Positions 22,675 to 32,809 of a stretch of DNA of 64,000 bases are shown in pieces (the stretch's first letter is position 1; each line of letters starts with the position of its first letter). The notes below the pieces were generated by a model. That model worked only from the letters and a program-made list of their open reading frames with translations. It was not told the DNA's origin and did not search any database. The stretch lies in the IMG/VR virus record IMGVR_UViG_3300002835_000111, positions 1 to 64,000 of that record. One strand, 5' to 3'. The stretch is from a virus. Made by a program: the position numbers and the translations under genes.

Positions 22675-25600
22675 TTATCTTAATAATGTAACCGAACCGC
22701 TGTATGTGTATTTTTTACCGTTAAAACTGGTTGCATTTACTTGGTAAATATATGCATCTTGTTGACAATCCTGTCCTTTATTAAAGTCTCTTCCATTCCA
22801 CCCTTCCTCAGGATTGTACGTTTTATCTGTCATGTATGATTCATAAACCTTTTGACCCCAACGATTAAATACAAATATTTCTAATGTTTCAAATCCTGTA
22901 GCACTTACTTTGAAAGTCCTATTACATCCAAATCCACATTCTATCGTACTTCCCCCTTTTCCATCAACGTTAATCGGACGGAATACATTTGGAATAAACA
23001 CCGTGATATCTGGCTCAATACGAACACATTCTAGTGTAGAATCATAACAACCGTTAGGACTAATCGCAGTTAGTTTTATACACTGTAAACCAGTATCTGC
23101 CATAAACTGAACTTGGGTTGGTTCAAAAGTATAATCTACTCTTGGTATACCAGGAGTTAGTGGTGGAAAATACCAAATATATTTTAAGTTTGAATTGTCG
23201 GATATATTTGATTGATTAAAGAAATCAAAATTTGGTTTAGCAATTGTTGTACTTTTTGGATCCGTGGTAAATGACGCAACTGGTGTTGGCCAAGCAGTTA
23301 ATGTAGCGTCAGTAGTATCTTTACAACCATCAGCCTCAACAAACAAATATATCCTGTGATTTCCTGATTTAGTAAATGTTTGTGATAAAACAGTTTGATT
23401 AAATGGATTTGAGTTAAGTGGTGTACTATTAAAATCAGTAACATCCATATACCACTTATAAGTACTACCCACAATACTTGGAACCGCAGTATAAGTTGAA
23501 TTTAACACCAACCCATATCTCTCATCAACACAACCTCTATCAGGTGATATAGTAAAATCAGCAACTGGTTTTGGTTTAATCGTATAAGTTATAGAATCAC
23601 TTACAGAACCACAAATATCGGGATCGGTAGTTAAATCTATAGTTGTAACTTTAAAAGTAACTTTTCCACGAATAATGTCGAATGGTGTTGCGGTATAGTT
23701 AATTCCATTTATACCATTATCAATAATATTCCCGTTACCATCAGGTGTTACCCAATTCCAAGTATATGGCGAACTTGGTATTGTTTTAAACCCCACATTA
23801 AAAATGGCATCATAAGAACAAACCGATCCATCATCTACAATATCTACCTGAGGTGGACTTTGTATTCTAATATTTATTGAATCTTTGTTATCACATCCCG
23901 TTCCAGGATCCTTATAATAATATTTAATATTATAAACCCCATCAGGAACATTATTGATTGTAAATTTACCATTAGTTACATCAAATGCTGTGGTCGGTAA
24001 AGTTGGAAAACTTTTCATCTCACCATCAACACTTGAAATGTTATTTGGATTCATAAAGAAGAATACACTACCACGAGTTTTACAAATTGAACTATCACTA
24101 ACAATATTATAATCGATATCCACAACAGGATTCTCATTAACTTGAATTGTAGTTGTATCCGCAACCCTACAAGTTGTTGATGTGTCAGCATATACTAATC
24201 TGTACTGTCTGGTGAAATTTTCTAATATAGGACTTGATGGGTTGAAATTTCTACCATTAGTTATTGAAGTCCTATACATCTGATCAGGTGATCCAATATA
24301 CCAATAACTACTTAGTGGGTTAATAGATGTTGTACTTCTACCTAACATATGTTGATCTATATCGACAATAGTACCTGACCTACATAAAGATGGTGCAATA
24401 CCTGTTTCTAACTTCGGAGTTTTTATTACTGAAAATACCAAAGTATCGGTAGCTAAACAACCTCCTATTGGTGATGGTGCGAAAAAACCACTAACCGCAG
24501 GTGTAAATAACACACTATTATTTAATGGGAATGTAGCAGTAAATTTATAAGTTATAATATTTGTGTCAGGTAAAGTTAATACGTCAACACCTTGTGGATT
24601 AAATGCATAATAATTAATCGCGGGATTTGGTTTATTAATACCACGACCAAACCACTCTTCATTAGTTGCTAACGCACCTCCATTTGGAGAATATAGTTGG
24701 GAACCTGGGTTAATGTTAAACACACTAGCAAAATCACAAAAGTTTCTACTTGATCCTGCGTTAATTAATGGTACAGGAAAGACAGAGATTACGATTGAAT
24801 CACTTATTCTACATCCATCAACATCGTTTACGTTAAGACGAATAATATTTCCTCTTACAGGTGTTGGTGGTACTGGTGGTAAATTAATTAAATTAGATAT
24901 TATAACTTGATTACCATTAATCGCATTTGGGTTTGATGGATAATTCCATACCGATGTTATCAATCCAGGTTTGTTTGTAGAAGTAATATTTGGTAGTAAT
25001 ACTATGTTAGTATTTCTACACAAAGACATATTATCAGGTCTATTAATTATTGGTAATGGTTTAACTATTACATCCATAGTATCAACATAAGAACATCCAA
25101 CACCACCATAAGTTAAAAATCCTCTCACTTGATAACTGGTTGTAATCAATGGTGATACATTTAGAATTGATGTTCTACTTAAAACAACATCAGGGTTTGA
25201 TATTGGAATCGATCTCCATTGAAAACTATCTATGGCTGCGGTCGTACCAACACCAACTATATTTATTGGTGCGTCTTTCTCACAAATAGTTCGATTAGGA
25301 CCAGCACTAACAGGTACTCTTTCATTAATATAAACCATAATAGTATCCAACTGAGAACACCCATTTAAATCCGTTTTTCTTACAATATATTGACCACTAT
25401 CTCTTGGTGTAATTTTTTGTGATACAGTATCAGTCAATACTGGTGATACAGGAATTTTATTCCAACGCCAAATATTAACACTACCATTACTATTACCACC
25501 ATCTATGGTGTCAGTTGCACCAAAACAATAACGAACAGAATTTGGTAACTCTTTAATCGGTAAATTACGAGTAAACACATTTAATAAAGTTGAGTCTTTA

Positions 25601-27522
25601 CAACCATTCAAATCCTGAATAACAACTTTGTAAGAGCTACTAACACCAGGGTTTGTTGGGTTTATTACAAAATTGGAATCAATACCAAAAGTTCTAATAA
25701 TGTTGTTTGAACCCATACCACCACCATATAGAGTATACCGATAAGTACTACCAAAAGGCGTACCATCTCGTCCATTTGCCCTAACTATAACTGAAGTTCC
25801 AAAACAATTAAAAGTATCCCTAATATTTACATCAACAGGAGGTACCACCAAAACAGAGTCCCAAATATTATCGTTAGGACAACCATTGGGTGATGGTGGT
25901 GCAGTTGTTGTTAACTGTAACCTAATTTTATGCCAACCACCTTGTAAAAATCTATGATTGATCACATTAGGTCCAACAAAAGTTTGGTAAGTATTAGAAT
26001 TAGGGCTTGTTTCAATTAAGAATTTAGTATACGAAGGGTTAATAGGAACGACATTTGTTTGAGTATATGAAAAATCATAGAAGCCACAATTTTTGTTGGT
26101 TTTAATGATATTTGCTATAGGAATCCTTCTAACTAAAATACTAAATGATCTTGTAGTACGAGCCGGAATAGGACACGCCCTATCTTTGGCGGTAACAACA
26201 AAATAATAAGGTAAATTACTCGCCATTTCAGGACCAGGTGTCCAACAAAAACGAACACTATCATATTTTGGTCCAATCATAGTTCTTTGAATAGGATTAT
26301 ATGCTTTAACAAATGTAGCACCTTTACTAACTAATAATGTTGGCGCGTTCCAAGTAATGTCTGTAGTATCGGTAACTGCGGTATTATCCCAAGCAGAAAT
26401 CATAAAACATAATTGTTGTCCAGCACAAACAGAATAACTAAAGTTTGGTTGTGGTGAGGTTAAAACTCCATCATTGGTCCATGTTCGTAAAACAGGTGGG
26501 TTATTTTCAGGACAAATCCTACTATAAAACTGAATGTCCCTTCGAGTTACACCCATTAAGGTAGGTACTCCTCCTACCATTTTCCATTGTCGAACCTCTA
26601 TAATTAAATTAGCAACAAAGGTTCCCATCGGTCTAAACCGTAGATCTCCAGTTACAGGATCTATGCTGATACCAATAGGAGGAACCGCAGGTGGTGTTTG
26701 AATTGGCGCACCTAAATAAGGTAGTGGTACATTGGCACTGTATGGTGAAAGATATGGCGCCGTAACACCAGGTCCTGTAAGTGATTGCCCAAAAGAATAA
26801 CTTAAAGAATCACCATCAGGGTCAATAGCTCCTAAATTGTAAGTAAAATCTTGTCCCGCACAAGTAACCGCAACAGGGTCATTTGTAAATGTTGGAGAAG
26901 AATTACAAGGTGTTACACACCTATTAATTGTACCTTGAGTATAAAAATTTAAAGCGCCAGGATTTACTAAAGTAGTTATAGCATCATTTCTACAACAGAT
27001 ACTATAACCTATATTGATTAAACAACAACTAGCCGGAATAGATGCTAAACTAATATTCCCTTCAAATGTATACACCTCAATACCAGGAACAAAAGTACCA
27101 GGTGTTCTAGTCCCACAATTAGTACAAATGGATTTTTCTCCTGAACATAGTTGTACAACATCAAAACCACTAACACCTGTAACCACATTTATATTTTGGG
27201 TTCCAAAATTAATTCCAGCACAAGGGCTTGTTGGTAAACCTGAACCTGTAGGTGCAGATCCACCTGTCAATATAATTGGAATATTACAAGAAGGACTTAA
27301 ACTTGTGGGACAATTGGCACAGAGTTGAACACCCTGACAATCTCTATATATCTTAAACTGAACACGATAAACACCTGGTGTGGTTGTACAGACATAAGAT
27401 ATGTCGGAACCAACAACGTGAGAAGCATTTACTTCTTTTTGGGTTACGCCGATTAATGATAATATTAATACAGATAATAAAAAAATCTTTTTTATAATCT
27501 TACCTAAAACTATTTTTTCCAT
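22675..27522 (-). CDS. Giant secreted surface protein with type IX secretion C-terminal domain
   Basis: 1615 residues. An N-terminal signal helix (IIKKIFLLSVLILSLIGVTQ) is followed by SHVVGSDISYVC and YRVQFKIYRDC, the start typical of Bacteroidota surface proteins. Then come many PKD/Ig-like beta domains with Cys pairs and Pro/Asn/Thr-rich linkers. The last ~90 residues (LEIFVFNRWGQKVYES, GWNGRDFNKGQ, YIYQVNA, GSVTLLR) match the gliding-motility-associated C-terminal domain (CHU_C), a type IX secretion signal. It would be exported by the host's T9SS to the outer surface. Looks host-derived and rare in phages. Not a known tail-fibre type. Confidence 0.85.
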   Translation of the reverse strand: MEKIVLGKIIKKIFLLSVLILSLIGVTQKEVNASHVVGSDISYVCTTTPGVYRVQFKIYRDCQGVQLCANCPTSLSPSCNIPIILTGGSAPTGSGLPTSPCAGINFGTQNINVVTGVSGFDVVQLCSGEKSICTNCGTRTPGTFVPGIEVYTFEGNISLASIPASCCLINIGYSICCRNDAITTLVNPGALNFYTQGTINRCVTPCNSSPTFTNDPVAVTCAGQDFTYNLGAIDPDGDSLSYSFGQSLTGPGVTAPYLSPYSANVPLPYLGAPIQTPPAVPPIGISIDPVTGDLRFRPMGTFVANLIIEVRQWKMVGGVPTLMGVTRRDIQFYSRICPENNPPVLRTWTNDGVLTSPQPNFSYSVCAGQQLCFMISAWDNTAVTDTTDITWNAPTLLVSKGATFVKAYNPIQRTMIGPKYDSVRFCWTPGPEMASNLPYYFVVTAKDRACPIPARTTRSFSILVRRIPIANIIKTNKNCGFYDFSYTQTNVVPINPSYTKFLIETSPNSNTYQTFVGPNVINHRFLQGGWHKIRLQLTTTAPPSPNGCPNDNIWDSVLVVPPVDVNIRDTFNCFGTSVIVRANGRDGTPFGSTYRYTLYGGGMGSNNIIRTFGIDSNFVINPTNPGVSSSYKVVIQDLNGCKDSTLLNVFTRNLPIKELPNSVRYCFGATDTIDGGNSNGSVNIWRWNKIPVSPVLTDTVSQKITPRDSGQYIVRKTDLNGCSQLDTIMVYINERVPVSAGPNRTICEKDAPINIVGVGTTAAIDSFQWRSIPISNPDVVLSRTSILNVSPLITTSYQVRGFLTYGGVGCSYVDTMDVIVKPLPIINRPDNMSLCRNTNIVLLPNITSTNKPGLITSVWNYPSNPNAINGNQVIISNLINLPPVPPTPVRGNIIRLNVNDVDGCRISDSIVISVFPVPLINAGSSRNFCDFASVFNINPGSQLYSPNGGALATNEEWFGRGINKPNPAINYYAFNPQGVDVLTLPDTNIITYKFTATFPLNNSVLFTPAVSGFFAPSPIGGCLATDTLVFSVIKTPKLETGIAPSLCRSGTIVDIDQHMLGRSTTSINPLSSYWYIGSPDQMYRTSITNGRNFNPSSPILENFTRQYRLVYADTSTTCRVADTTTIQVNENPVVDIDYNIVSDSSICKTRGSVFFFMNPNNISSVDGEMKSFPTLPTTAFDVTNGKFTINNVPDGVYNIKYYYKDPGTGCDNKDSINIRIQSPPQVDIVDDGSVCSYDAIFNVGFKTIPSSPYTWNWVTPDGNGNIIDNGINGINYTATPFDIIRGKVTFKVTTIDLTTDPDICGSVSDSITYTIKPKPVADFTISPDRGCVDERYGLVLNSTYTAVPSIVGSTYKWYMDVTDFNSTPLNSNPFNQTVLSQTFTKSGNHRIYLFVEADGCKDTTDATLTAWPTPVASFTTDPKSTTIAKPNFDFFNQSNISDNSNLKYIWYFPPLTPGIPRVDYTFEPTQVQFMADTGLQCIKLTAISPNGCYDSTLECVRIEPDITVFIPNVFRPINVDGKGGSTIECGFGCNRTFKVSATGFETLEIFVFNRWGQKVYESYMTDKTYNPEEGWNGRDFNKGQDCQQDAYIYQVNATSFNGKKYTYSGSVTLLR

Positions 27523-27627
27523 ACGCTATTTTTTTGTTCAAATATAAACTAATACTTTAATAAAATATTAGTTTATTAATAAAAAAATAGTGTAATAATT
27601 ATTTTTAATAAAAAATAAAGTTTTTTA

Positions 27628-29025
27628 TTACTTAGACTCTTTAATCTTTTCTTTTAATTTTCTCTCAAACTCGTGAGCAATCATCTTTGTGAACTTAACT
27701 GAAGGCGAATCGTCTTTTTCAGAGTCATATCTATATTGCCCTTGTGGTGGTCTTTTACTTCTACCTAAGTAATTTAATCCAGATATATTTGTAATACATT
27801 TGTGTCCACCTGAGTTGGCCTGAATTAAATCCCAAGTATTAATACCAATCTTGTCTAACATTTCCCTATGCTCTTCAGTTAATTCGGTGAATGGAGTTTC
27901 CATCATATCATTAATATGATCTAAAACCCCTTCTCCCCCTTCCATGGTTGTAAACTTATCACCATATAAAGCTTCAAAATCTTTAAATGTAAAACCAACA
28001 CTCTCAGGAACTGCAGATGTTTCACTAACCCATTTGATTGTAGATAATGGAATTGTTCTTTGTTTTAATTGGTCTTCCCATTTAGATAAAACTTCTTGAG
28101 CGATTTCACCTAAATTAACACCTTTAAGTTCTCTTTCTTTTTTGAAAGGATTACAAGATGCTTGTACTAACCCCATTGGCCAAGCCATAATTAAAAAGTC
28201 AGCTTCAGGATTGTTCCTAAATGGTGTATACCTATCATAAGAACCTGGCTTAATCATAGAACCTCCACCATATTGAAATATAATATTATCCTCAACTTTA
28301 GGATAACCTTTCATAGTTTCTTTATATGCCTCGGCATTCTTTTGTAGTTCTTTGGGGTTTGCGGCATTAGTTTTTTTCATCCAATCTTTAATGTTTGTTA
28401 ATATAGACAATAAAGATGGTTCTGAATTTTGTACTAAACCTTCTAAGAAACCTTTTTTGTTTTTAAATGCCAATAATAACTTGTTAATAACAAGACCCAT
28501 TAACATTTTATTTTTTTGTAATGACTTATCTTTATCTAATTTAAAAATATAATTCACAACTTCATCAGGTGATATATCATATTTTGCATAATCTGCCGAG
28601 TCAACAGTACTGATTAATAATATATCTGAAGATGGGAATAATTCTTTTGGTGAAACTACTTGAGATATTGTTTCAACATTTGAACGAGATTGTCTAAATG
28701 ATGTGGACTTGGTACCTTCCGCACCTGCTTGTCTGTCGTGGTGGTCAGTATGAATAACGAACATTGGTTTACCGTGAGCAAAGTCAACCAATACTGGCAT
28801 AACATCACCAGTTGCGTCAAGTTTTTTAACCGCAAATTCTTTATCACCGTATTGGATAACATGTGAATTGATAACGTCAATACCATTATCTTCAAGGTAT
28901 TTCTTCATTGCAATCGCAGTGGTTACACCATCTAAATCTTGGTGAAAATATATTTCTGCTTTAGGATATCTTTTTCTTAAGGCTGAAATATCACGTATTC
29001 CTGATTCCGTTATTCTTCCTTTCAT
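27628..29025 (-). CDS. DHH-family phosphoesterase with tag-like start
   Basis: 465 residues. FHQDLDG near residue 29 (HxDxDG) and HTDHHDRQ near 93 are the DHH-domain metal sites. GGHKCITNISGLNYLG near 410 is the GGH motif of the DHHA1 half. Relatives include RecJ, nanoRNases and cyclic-di-nucleotide phosphodiesterases. Starts MKGRITESGIRDI, like the tag family, so it may be packaged. It could destroy cyclic signals or short RNAs; substrate not determinable here. Confidence 0.75.
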   Translation of the reverse strand: MKGRITESGIRDISALRKRYPKAEIYFHQDLDGVTTAIAMKKYLEDNGIDVINSHVIQYGDKEFAVKKLDATGDVMPVLVDFAHGKPMFVIHTDHHDRQAGAEGTKSTSFRQSRSNVETISQVVSPKELFPSSDILLISTVDSADYAKYDISPDEVVNYIFKLDKDKSLQKNKMLMGLVINKLLLAFKNKKGFLEGLVQNSEPSLLSILTNIKDWMKKTNAANPKELQKNAEAYKETMKGYPKVEDNIIFQYGGGSMIKPGSYDRYTPFRNNPEADFLIMAWPMGLVQASCNPFKKERELKGVNLGEIAQEVLSKWEDQLKQRTIPLSTIKWVSETSAVPESVGFTFKDFEALYGDKFTTMEGGEGVLDHINDMMETPFTELTEEHREMLDKIGINTWDLIQANSGGHKCITNISGLNYLGRSKRPPQGQYRYDSEKDDSPSVKFTKMIAHEFERKLKEKIKESK

Positions 29026-29028
29026 TAA

Positions 29029-29394
29029 TTAGTCAATTCCAAGTAAATGCATTCCTTTATCAATTATGTCTCCGTGGTCAGAAATACACTGTTTGTATAT
29101 CATTTTATCTTTTGGTGTCATCTTAGTATTAGTCTCGTAACCCCATACTCCATCATTATCAACACCAATACTTGATTGATATTTTGCAATTGCTTGAGCA
29201 CTTTTAGAGTTAGGTAAATTACCGATACTACCATCTAATTTTAATGATTGTCCTGCATCATCTTTAATTCCTTTTTTATTTAAGAAACATTGGATTGCGA
29301 TATTAATTTTGTAATTTTCATCCTGTTCTTGGATGACTCTTTTAACGATATTCATTAAATCACCTTCAGTTAATTTTATAATTTTCTTTGCCAT
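29029..29394 (-). CDS. Tagged peptidoglycan-binding-like protein
   Basis: 121 residues from ATG 29394. Tag MAKKIIKLTEGDLMNIVKRV with L-x-E, then QEQ. LDGSIGNLPNSKSAQAIAKY followed by QSSIGVDNDGVWGYET resembles the PG_binding_1 repeat (the DGxxG...A...FQ...G...DG..G pattern). The frame is open upstream into the preceding gene, but MAKK is the natural start. It may bind cell wall as part of the virion. Confidence 0.65.
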   Translation of the reverse strand: MAKKIIKLTEGDLMNIVKRVIQEQDENYKINIAIQCFLNKKGIKDDAGQSLKLDGSIGNLPNSKSAQAIAKYQSSIGVDNDGVWGYETNTKMTPKDKMIYKQCISDHGDIIDKGMHLLGID

Positions 29395-29416
29395 ATTTTT
29401 ACTATTATACTTAGTT

Positions 29417-30448
29417 TTATGATACTTGTGGAGAACCCCCAAACATTGTAGTAAAAATATTTGAGAATCCGTCTTTATTATTTAAATTAATACTTCCCAT
29501 ATTAAACAATGAACTTGCAGAGTTACCTGAGTTCCTATTTTTAATGTATTGGTCAATTTCTTCTTTAGATGGTGTAGTTTCAGGGGTTTGTTGTTTTGTC
29601 ACCATATCTCCTTTTTCAAAGTTTTGTGCGATATAATCACTTGTTTTTGGGTCTTCTGCAACTTTTTTTCTAAATTCGGCATCATCTGATAATTTTCTTT
29701 CAAAAGTAGATAATGATGGTATTCCAAAGTAAGCTAATAAATTATTTGCCACAATAAATTGTCTAAAAGCATTTCTTCTATCTTGTCTTGCTCCAACATT
29801 CAACCACCATCTTTTAATGCCTGTTTCAGGTAGAACACCACGTTTTTCAAAATACTTAGATAATCTTTGTCCTTGGAAATAATCTTTTAATCCTGTTTTG
29901 AAACTTCCGCCTGCGATAACCTCTTTACCACCTGCCTTAATTCCACTTAAAGCTTTATTACCAGTAATCATATCTAAACCACTTCTTAATTTTGACGCTA
30001 ACCCCGGACTAACTTTTTCAATTCCTTTAACTGTATTTTGAACTGCAGGTTCTTTAACGTATTTACCTAAACTACTAAACTTTTTAGCTATTTGAGGGTT
30101 TTTTGCCAAATATTCTGTTAATGTTTTACCTCCTGCTTTCATGGCCGCAGCTCCTCCTCCACTCCCTTTGAATAATTTAATAATCGGTTTAGCAATAAAA
30201 TCACCAACGGTTGGGATTAACGCTATTAACATTAACGCTGCGTATAATTTTTCACCTTTATAGAGGTAGTAACATATTAAAGCAATATCAGCAATTTCTC
30301 CAACAACAGGAACAAACCCTGCAGCCATTAAAATATTTTCAAAACTAAATAAAGATTCATTAATGGTTCCTTTTTTGGATTTTTGTTCACTTAAAACTTT
30401 ATTGGTGATAAGTCCCAATTGTTTTTCAGTTATTATAATTTGACTCAT
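29417..30448 (-). CDS. Tagged protein with hydrophobic membrane hairpin
   Basis: 343 residues. Tag MSQIIITEKQLGLITNKVLS plus EQ. Residues ~35-95 hold two hydrophobic helices (ILMAAGFVPVVGEIADIALI and YAALMLIALIPTVGDFIAKP) with the FVPVVGE...IPTVGDF pattern seen in pore-forming or pre-toxin regions. The remaining part is basic and helical. With the tag this could be an ejected head protein that inserts in the membrane. TATAAATA lies at 30463-30470. Confidence 0.65.
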   Translation of the reverse strand: MSQIIITEKQLGLITNKVLSEQKSKKGTINESLFSFENILMAAGFVPVVGEIADIALICYYLYKGEKLYAALMLIALIPTVGDFIAKPIIKLFKGSGGGAAAMKAGGKTLTEYLAKNPQIAKKFSSLGKYVKEPAVQNTVKGIEKVSPGLASKLRSGLDMITGNKALSGIKAGGKEVIAGGSFKTGLKDYFQGQRLSKYFEKRGVLPETGIKRWWLNVGARQDRRNAFRQFIVANNLLAYFGIPSLSTFERKLSDDAEFRKKVAEDPKTSDYIAQNFEKGDMVTKQQTPETTPSKEEIDQYIKNRNSGNSASSLFNMGSINLNNKDGFSNIFTTMFGGSPQVS

Positions 30449-30480
30449 TTTTTTGTTTTAATTATAAATATCCATAAAAC

Positions 30481-30504
30481 AAAAAAAAGGGTCGTTAAAC
30501 CCTT
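30481..30504 (-). terminator. Terminator after the DNA methyltransferase
   Basis: AAGGGT/ACCCTT stem, six-base loop, T run on the minus strand, directly at the stop of 30505-31368. Confidence 0.75.
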
Positions 30505-31368
30505 TTACTTAAACTCTATTTTAGTTTGTTTATTTAAATCAATAAAATGTTGTACCCTTTCTTGTCCAACTTTGGTATAGTTTTCACTCAGTTCGATTCC
30601 AATCCATCTACGACCCAAGGTTTCCGCAGCAACCAAACTAGTTCCGCTGCCAGCGAATGGGTCGAGAACAATATCATTTTTATAAGTAAGAATCTTAATG
30701 GCCTTTATTGGAACATCCATTGAAAATGTGGCTTTGGTTTGTTGTTTTGTGTCCGCAAAATATTCCCACTGACCATAAACCAAAGACATAAATTCTTTCT
30801 TGTCTTCTTCTTGATAAACCGCTTTAGTTTTTACAGTACCATCTTCTTGTTCCATATCAACCATTTCAGCTTTCCATTGTGGTTCACCTTTAACTTTTTT
30901 AATACGGTCTTTCTTATAGGCTAATATTACACATTCTTTTGGGTTATAAATGTATGGGCTACTTGGTGACATCCATGAACCCCAAGCTGTAGTCTTACTT
31001 CTGTGTGGTGAGTTCTCATCAAGGTCAACTAACCCATAGAATTGGAACCCGACAGATTTCATCACTGACCAAAACTCAGCCATAAATAAAACCCTACCTC
31101 CTCTATCTTGAACATTAACTTCGTAGGGAATGTTTATAGCAACCCTACCATCATCCTTTAAAAGTCGGAAAGATTCAGTTAACCATTCTTTTGTCCATTC
31201 CCAATAATCAGACATTGGCATCCTATCATCACAACTATCATAATCAATACCCACATTATATTTTGGGCTTGTAACTATCAAATCAATTGTCGATTCGGGA
31301 ATTTCTTTCATAACTTGTACGGAATCCCCATTGATTATGGTGTTAATAATATTTTCTAATTCTCTCAT
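30505..31368 (-). CDS. Beta-class N4/N6 DNA methyltransferase
   Basis: 287 residues. Motif IV is TSPKYNVGIDYDS (SPxY in place of DPPY) near residue 32, and motif I is VLDPFAGSGTSLVAAETLGR near residue 240; the order IV then I marks the beta class. It binds AdoMet and methylates cytosine-N4 or adenine-N6 in a short site. No restriction partner is adjacent, so self-protection is likely. Overlaps the stop of 31365-31595 by 4 bases. Confidence 0.9.
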   Translation of the reverse strand: MRELENIINTIINGDSVQVMKEIPESTIDLIVTSPKYNVGIDYDSCDDRMPMSDYWEWTKEWLTESFRLLKDDGRVAINIPYEVNVQDRGGRVLFMAEFWSVMKSVGFQFYGLVDLDENSPHRSKTTAWGSWMSPSSPYIYNPKECVILAYKKDRIKKVKGEPQWKAEMVDMEQEDGTVKTKAVYQEEDKKEFMSLVYGQWEYFADTKQQTKATFSMDVPIKAIKILTYKNDIVLDPFAGSGTSLVAAETLGRRWIGIELSENYTKVGQERVQHFIDLNKQTKIEFK

Positions 31369-31595
31369 ATTTTATTTTTTTCTAAATTTTGTATTTTTCT
31401 TTCAAGGTACCATAATGCTTTTTTTAGATCTTGAAGTTCTTTATCTGTACCTTTCTTTCCCGCTCTTGAAATATACTTTACAGTATTACCAAGGTGAAAG
31501 TCAAGGTTCCAAACCTCAATAACTTTAATTACCTCATATGGGTTACTTTCTCCCCCATAATGACTTGGGTGATTAACCATTTCTTTTTCTTCCAT
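31365..31595 (-). CDS. DUF3310 (SaV-like) protein
   Basis: 76 residues. NHPSHYGG and GNTVKYISRAGKKG and the C-terminal helix DLKKALWYLERKIQNLE are the signature of DUF3310, a common phage nucleotide kinase-like small protein. Head of the methyltransferase unit. Confidence 0.9.
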   Translation of the reverse strand: MEEKEMVNHPSHYGGESNPYEVIKVIEVWNLDFHLGNTVKYISRAGKKGTDKELQDLKKALWYLERKIQNLEKNKI

Positions 31596-31603
31596 ATTAT
31601 TTT

Positions 31604-31792
31604 TTATATACTTTTAACCACATAATAATTCTTCGCGTATTTTGATTCTTCTATAATATTTTCTTCAACCAATTTATTAATTAAATTTATGGTATCATCC
31701 ATTGATTGATTAAGGATGTATTTCGATATGTAATCGATATGTATGGGTTGCCTGAGTTTACCCAATAAGTTTTTGATAATTTTTTGTTCCAT
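31604..31792 (-). CDS. Small winged-helix-like protein
   Basis: 62 residues. Three helices then a two-strand end (NIIEESKYAKNYYVVKSI) fit a small winged helix-turn-helix. It could be a transcription regulator; the fold is inferred from pattern only. Confidence 0.5.
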   Translation of the reverse strand: MEQKIIKNLLGKLRQPIHIDYISKYILNQSMDDTINLINKLVEENIIEESKYAKNYYVVKSI

Positions 31793-31793
31793 A

Positions 31794-31979
31794 TTATTTT
31801 TGAATAATTTTTAATATTTCTTTCTCTGTTTTACCTTCAACAAATAAGTCATAAATCTTTTCGCTTTCATAATCTTGGAAAATAAATGCATCAGTTTTTC
31901 CATAATACTCCTTTAATCTGTTGGATTGAAGAGCAATTAAGGTATTTTGGTGGTTTATATATCTCTTATTAAATCCCAT
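31794..31979 (-). CDS. Unknown small protein, 61 residues
   Basis: MGFNKRYINHQNTLIALQSN, then a helix-rich end (YDLFVEGKTEKEILKIIQK). ATG 31979 is preferred over one three codons up. One base separates it from the next gene, so they are co-translated. Confidence 0.65.
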   Translation of the reverse strand: MGFNKRYINHQNTLIALQSNRLKEYYGKTDAFIFQDYESEKIYDLFVEGKTEKEILKIIQK

Positions 31980-32002
31980 GATAACCAATTATAAAAAAAA
32001 TA

Positions 32003-32779
32003 TTACTCAGAGTCAAAATTTTTTATTTTACTAATATTAAGAATTTGAAAAATGTATGCTATAACTTTTCTTTTCATTATTGGAACTATTGTCTGTTCCA
32101 TTGGAAAGTCTTGATTACACTGCATTTCAAATACAGGGAATGTCTTATAATTTTTAGATTTAACAAATGATGAATTGGTTTCAATTATTGAAGATAATGT
32201 TATGTCTTCAGGTGAATTCCCATATATTAAATTAAGAGTTGTTTTATTACTATTTGGTTGTTTTCGGTCTCTTTTTATTTGATACTCCCAAACAAATACT
32301 TTGTTTTCTTTTTTTCTGTAATAGAACACATAACCAATTCCTGAGGATAAAAAACCTTTGTTCTTTTTTAAAGAAATTTCAACACTATCAAACGCTAAGT
32401 TCCATATTGATTTGGCAAAATTAAAGGTGTCGTATAATTTGTTATTTGAATATTGAATTGTTTTGGTTAACTCATTTTCTTCTTCTTCGGAAAGTTGGCG
32501 AGGTTTTTTTGGGTATAAGTCTTTCAACATGATTTCATCATCACATGACTCGAACTTCTTGTTCGTTAATAATAAGGTATGTTCTTTTGTTAACGATTGC
32601 ATGTTTGCCAAGTGTAATGACAATTCAATAAAATCAGGATATATTTCAAACCTATCAAGGCTTTTTTCGCATTTCTGTATATAGTCCAACAAGGTGTACT
32701 TGTTGTATTCAAAATCCAATGGTTCTTTTAACATCCACTCAGGATTCAATTTAAATGACATTTTCTTTTTTCTCGCCAT
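32003..32779 (-). CDS. Unknown phage protein, 258 residues
   Basis: Starts MARKKKMSFKLNPEWMLKEP. Helical middle and a beta segment with IGYVFYYRKKENKVFVWEYQ. No family recognised. Same-strand neighbour of the winged-helix-like gene. Confidence 0.8.
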   Translation of the reverse strand: MARKKKMSFKLNPEWMLKEPLDFEYNKYTLLDYIQKCEKSLDRFEIYPDFIELSLHLANMQSLTKEHTLLLTNKKFESCDDEIMLKDLYPKKPRQLSEEEENELTKTIQYSNNKLYDTFNFAKSIWNLAFDSVEISLKKNKGFLSSGIGYVFYYRKKENKVFVWEYQIKRDRKQPNSNKTTLNLIYGNSPEDITLSSIIETNSSFVKSKNYKTFPVFEMQCNQDFPMEQTIVPIMKRKVIAYIFQILNISKIKNFDSE

Positions 32780-32809
32780 ACAGGAATAATAATTGAAATT
32801 TTATACTAA

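Noticed and set aside
27014-27328. 104-codon plus-strand frame
   Set aside because: Lies wholly inside the giant surface protein gene on the other strand; no motif or promoter.
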